From Alphaproteobacteria bacterium (GTDB lineage: Bacteria > Pseudomonadota > Alphaproteobacteria > Rhizobiales > Xanthobacteraceae), in the NCBI GenBank assembly GCA_005884765.1, contig VAZV01000151.1, positions 1 to 64,000 on the forward strand: 64,000 nucleotides of DNA, read 5' to 3'. Below the pieces are notes generated by a model that was not told the origin of the DNA, did not search any database, and was given only the letters and a program-made list of their open reading frames with translations. A program made the position numbers and the translations under genes. Within the stretch, counting starts at the first letter, position 1. Each line of letters opens with the position of its first letter. Shown here in pieces: positions 62,120 through 64,000 of the stretch.

Positions 62120-62418
62120 GGGCCTTCTCCCGGATTGGCGCGGAACAGGCGCCGTTACTATGCTTGGCACCGGCCCCCTGCCAGCCTCTTGAAGGCTGGC
62201 CTCCCTGCCAGCATGTCGCGTGACGACATGCTTTTGCGGAATGCGGAAGTCCAGTATGTTTGCCGATATGCCGCTCGACAATCGCACGGTAGACAATTTG
62301 CAACGTCGCCGTCTCGTTTGGCTTCCTCAAGCCGTTTTGAAACGCCGTCGCGGCCAAGACGATCTAATATTTCGTAATGGCTGGCTGTTTTGTAACATTG
62401 AACTCAAGATATGTCAAT

Positions 62419-62973
62419 ATGCCTGACGTAAATTTCTCGAATCACGCATCGGGCCCCGATTCGCGGGCTGCCGAGGCGCGTGCCGCGGCCGTCCGGGATG
62501 GCGATCTGCGCTGGGATATCATCGAATTGCTGTTCTTTGCGTACCGCGACTTCGTCGGCGACGCCGATCACGAGCTCGAAGCGTTCGGATTCGGCCGTGC
62601 GCATCACCGGGTGCTGCACTTCGTCTACCGTTATCCCGGGCTCAAGGTCGCCGACCTGCTCGACGTGCTGCGCATTACGAAGCAGTCGCTGGGCCGCGTG
62701 CTCAAGCAGTTGCTCGACGAAGGCTATATCGTGCAGAAGACCGGCAACAACGACCGTCGGCAGCGCCTGCTTTTTGCCACCGCCAAGGGCGAGGCGCTGG
62801 TCGGCAGGCTGGCCGGCCTGCAAACGACGAGGATCAACCGCGCGCTCGCCGACCTCGCGCCTGACGACGCCGAGACGGTCAGGCGCTTCCTGCGCGCGAT
62901 GATCGATCGCGACGATCCCGACAAGGTGCTGGAGACGATCTTCAAAACCGGCCCTGCAACCAAAAAGGATTAA
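62419..62973 (+). CDS. MarR-family regulator (PetP-like)
   Basis: A 184-residue winged-helix regulator: YPGLKVADLLDVLRITKQSLGRVLKQLLDEGYIVQKTGNNDRRQRLLFATAKGEALV spans the helix-turn-helix and wing (about residues 75-135). It is directly followed (2 bp) by an OmpR-type regulator, as petP-petR of Rhodobacter capsulatus, which control cytochrome bc1 synthesis. I use that only as a resemblance. Start at 62419 chosen over an upstream ATG at 62377 that lacks conserved-looking residues. Confidence 0.88.
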   Translation: MPDVNFSNHASGPDSRAAEARAAAVRDGDLRWDIIELLFFAYRDFVGDADHELEAFGFGRAHHRVLHFVYRYPGLKVADLLDVLRITKQSLGRVLKQLLDEGYIVQKTGNNDRRQRLLFATAKGEALVGRLAGLQTTRINRALADLAPDDAETVRRFLRAMIDRDDPDKVLETIFKTGPATKKD

Positions 62974-62975
62974 TC

Positions 62976-63698
62976 GTGTCCCAGGCTGCAACAATCGCGC
63001 GTACGCCGCAGCAACCGGCCGACGATGCCCCGCATCTGCTCTTGGTCGACGACGACCGCCGCATTCGCGATCTGTTGTCGCGCTTTCTCTCCGCCGAGGG
63101 TTACCGCGTCACCACCGCGATGAGCGCCAGCGACGCCCGCGCCAAGCTCAACGGCCTGCACTTCGACCTCTTGATCCTGGATGTGATGATGCCCGGCGAG
63201 ACCGGATTCGAGCTGGCGCGGTTCATCCGCACCTCGTCCTCGGTGCCGATCCTCATGCTGACCGCGCGCCATGAAGCGGAAAGCCGCATCGAGGGCCTGC
63301 AGATCGGTGCCGACGATTACGTCGCAAAGCCGTTCGAGCCGCGCGAGCTGGCCTTGCGCATCGGCAACATTCTCAAGCGCAGCGCGCCGCCGCCGGTGGC
63401 AACCCTGGAGCAGGTCGCGTTCGGACCTTACGTATTTCATCTCGAGCGCGGCGAACTGCGCATCGGCGAAGAGATCATCCACCTCACCGATCGCGAGCGC
63501 GAGATGCTGCGCATCCTTAGCGTCGCCCCTGGCGAGACCGTGCCGCGCGCAGCACTCACCGGTAACGGCACCGTCAACGAGCGCGCGGTCGACGTGCAGA
63601 TCAACCGCCTGCGGCGCAAGATCGAGCGCGATCCGGCCAATCCGCTGTTCCTGCAGGCGGTGCGCGGCATCGGCTATCGCCTGGTCGCTTCACCTTAA
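62976..63698 (+). CDS. OmpR-family response regulator (PetR-like)
   Basis: A 240-residue two-domain regulator. Receiver: LLVDDDRRIRDLLSRFLSAEGYRV, phosphoacceptor Asp in LLILDVMMPGETG near residue 71, Thr/Ser in LMLTARHEA, Lys in DDYVAKPFEP. Winged-helix DNA-binding domain: IHLTDREREMLRILSVAPGETVPRAAL, VDVQINRLRRKIERDPANPLFLQAVRGIGYRLVA. GTG start at 62976, 2 bp after the MarR stop. The kinase gene follows 24 bp later, so this is probably its partner. Confidence 0.95.
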   Translation: MSQAATIARTPQQPADDAPHLLLVDDDRRIRDLLSRFLSAEGYRVTTAMSASDARAKLNGLHFDLLILDVMMPGETGFELARFIRTSSSVPILMLTARHEAESRIEGLQIGADDYVAKPFEPRELALRIGNILKRSAPPPVATLEQVAFGPYVFHLERGELRIGEEIIHLTDREREMLRILSVAPGETVPRAALTGNGTVNERAVDVQINRLRRKIERDPANPLFLQAVRGIGYRLVASP

Positions 63699-63722
63699 AG
63701 CATCGCCGATGGCCCCTCCCCG

Positions 63723-64000
63723 ATGAGCACCCTCGACAGCGGCCTGACCCTGATCCGAACCGCCGCCGTGCGCGTCTCCGCGGCCAACGGCTGGATGGGC
63801 AATGCGTTCAAGGGCTGGATGCCGACCGGGCTCTACGCCCGCGCGCTTTTGATCATGATCGTACCGATGGTGGTGCTGCAATCGGTGGTGGCGTTCGTGT
63901 TCATGGAGCGGCACTGGAACACGGTGACGCGGCATTTGTCGGCGGCGGTCGTTGCCGACATCGCCGGCCTGATCGACGTCTACAAGACCTATCCGCAGGA
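63723..64000 (+). CDS. Sensor histidine kinase (EnvZ-like), N-terminal part
   Basis: The first 92 codons of a protein cut by the right edge: MSTLDSGLTLIRTAAVRVSA, then a membrane helix ARALLIMIVPMVVLQSVVAFVFMERHW (about residues 40-66) and the start of a periplasmic domain (VADIAGLIDVYKTYPQ). Its position after an OmpR-type regulator and its EnvZ-like N-terminus (a helix followed by ERHWNTVTRHLS) make a cognate histidine kinase very likely. No catalytic domain is in view. Confidence 0.8.
   Translation, partial: MSTLDSGLTLIRTAAVRVSAANGWMGNAFKGWMPTGLYARALLIMIVPMVVLQSVVAFVFMERHWNTVTRHLSAAVVADIAGLIDVYKTYPQ

Noticed and set aside
62230..62296. A possible duplicated ANILDF segment upstream of ilvE
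   Set aside because: The upstream frame reads SANILDFRIPQ, similar to SANILDFEIPY inside IlvE, but the DNA similarity is short and patchy; no duplication can be claimed.

Overview
The window reads as chromosomal DNA of a Bradyrhizobium-type alphaproteobacterium (Rhizobiales). The reasons are the high G+C content with strong G/C preference at third codon positions, the long Bradyrhizobium-style extensions on UvrB, a HisRS of the alphaproteobacterial divergent type, an FMN-riboswitch-controlled type II lumazine synthase, orphan tripartite-type ABC binding protein and DUF992/DUF1501/DUF1800/DUF559 genes, and several families of palindromic interspersed repeats. I see no rRNA, tRNA, CRISPR array, intact insertion sequence or prophage. 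Two genes are cut by the window edges: an Fsr-type MFS exporter at the left and a sensor kinase at the right.

Layout. 0-12 kb: fsr (partial), glmM, an FMN-dependent lactate dehydrogenase relative, two tandem secreted paralogs, aroE, a SulP transporter with its XRE regulator, an MFS transporter and an EF-G-like GTPase. 12-25 kb: DUF992 protein, aspartate aminotransferase, GT87-like membrane protein, glutathione transferases, GNAT, aldo/keto reductase, a DUF559 nuclease gene bracketed by inverted repeats, the exported DUF1800/DUF1501 pair, and a YfcG-like GST. 25-36 kb: TSUP permease divergent from a LysR regulator that overlaps a flavoprotein monooxygenase, a hybrid histidine kinase, and a very long uvrB. 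36-41 kb is the most accessory-looking part: a DpnI-like methyl-directed endonuclease followed closely by a zinc-ribbon gene, a repeat element of about 0.6 kb, and small membrane proteins. 41-52 kb is mostly housekeeping: MaoC pair, rplY-pth-ychF, a frameshifted YdeI-type gene, ubiK, a dienelactone hydrolase-lgt-midA-pgeF run, a lipoprotein, prs and an SDR. 52-55.5 kb holds the second copy of the large repeat element, an ABC binding protein and unknown genes with less G+C-biased codons. 55.7-64 kb: ribH under an FMN riboswitch, a YbjN-like gene and proC, an FlK-like thioesterase, a tautomerase and hisS between 128-bp inverted repeats, ilvE, and a MarR/response regulator/kinase run.

Functional groups: cell envelope (glmM, lgt, pgeF, lipoprotein), translation (hisS, pth, rplY, ychF, EF-G-like), amino acid and nucleotide metabolism (aroE, aatA, ilvE, proC, prs, ribH), thiol/xenobiotic handling (three GSTs, AKR, SDR, thioesterase) and DNA repair or defence (uvrB, DpnI-like, DUF559).

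Observations most worth a second look: (1) a chromosomal DpnI homolog with no methylase in view, 9 bp from a zinc-ribbon gene; (2) a riboswitch-controlled RibH that appears to lack the active-site loop carrying the catalytic histidine; (3) a UvrB whose extensions include copies of intergenic palindromic repeats; (4) a DUF559 gene sitting exactly between inverted repeat ends; (5) a hisS gene with a central block of foreign-looking codon use, lying between 128-bp inverted repeats; (6) two inverted copies of a long structured repeat element.
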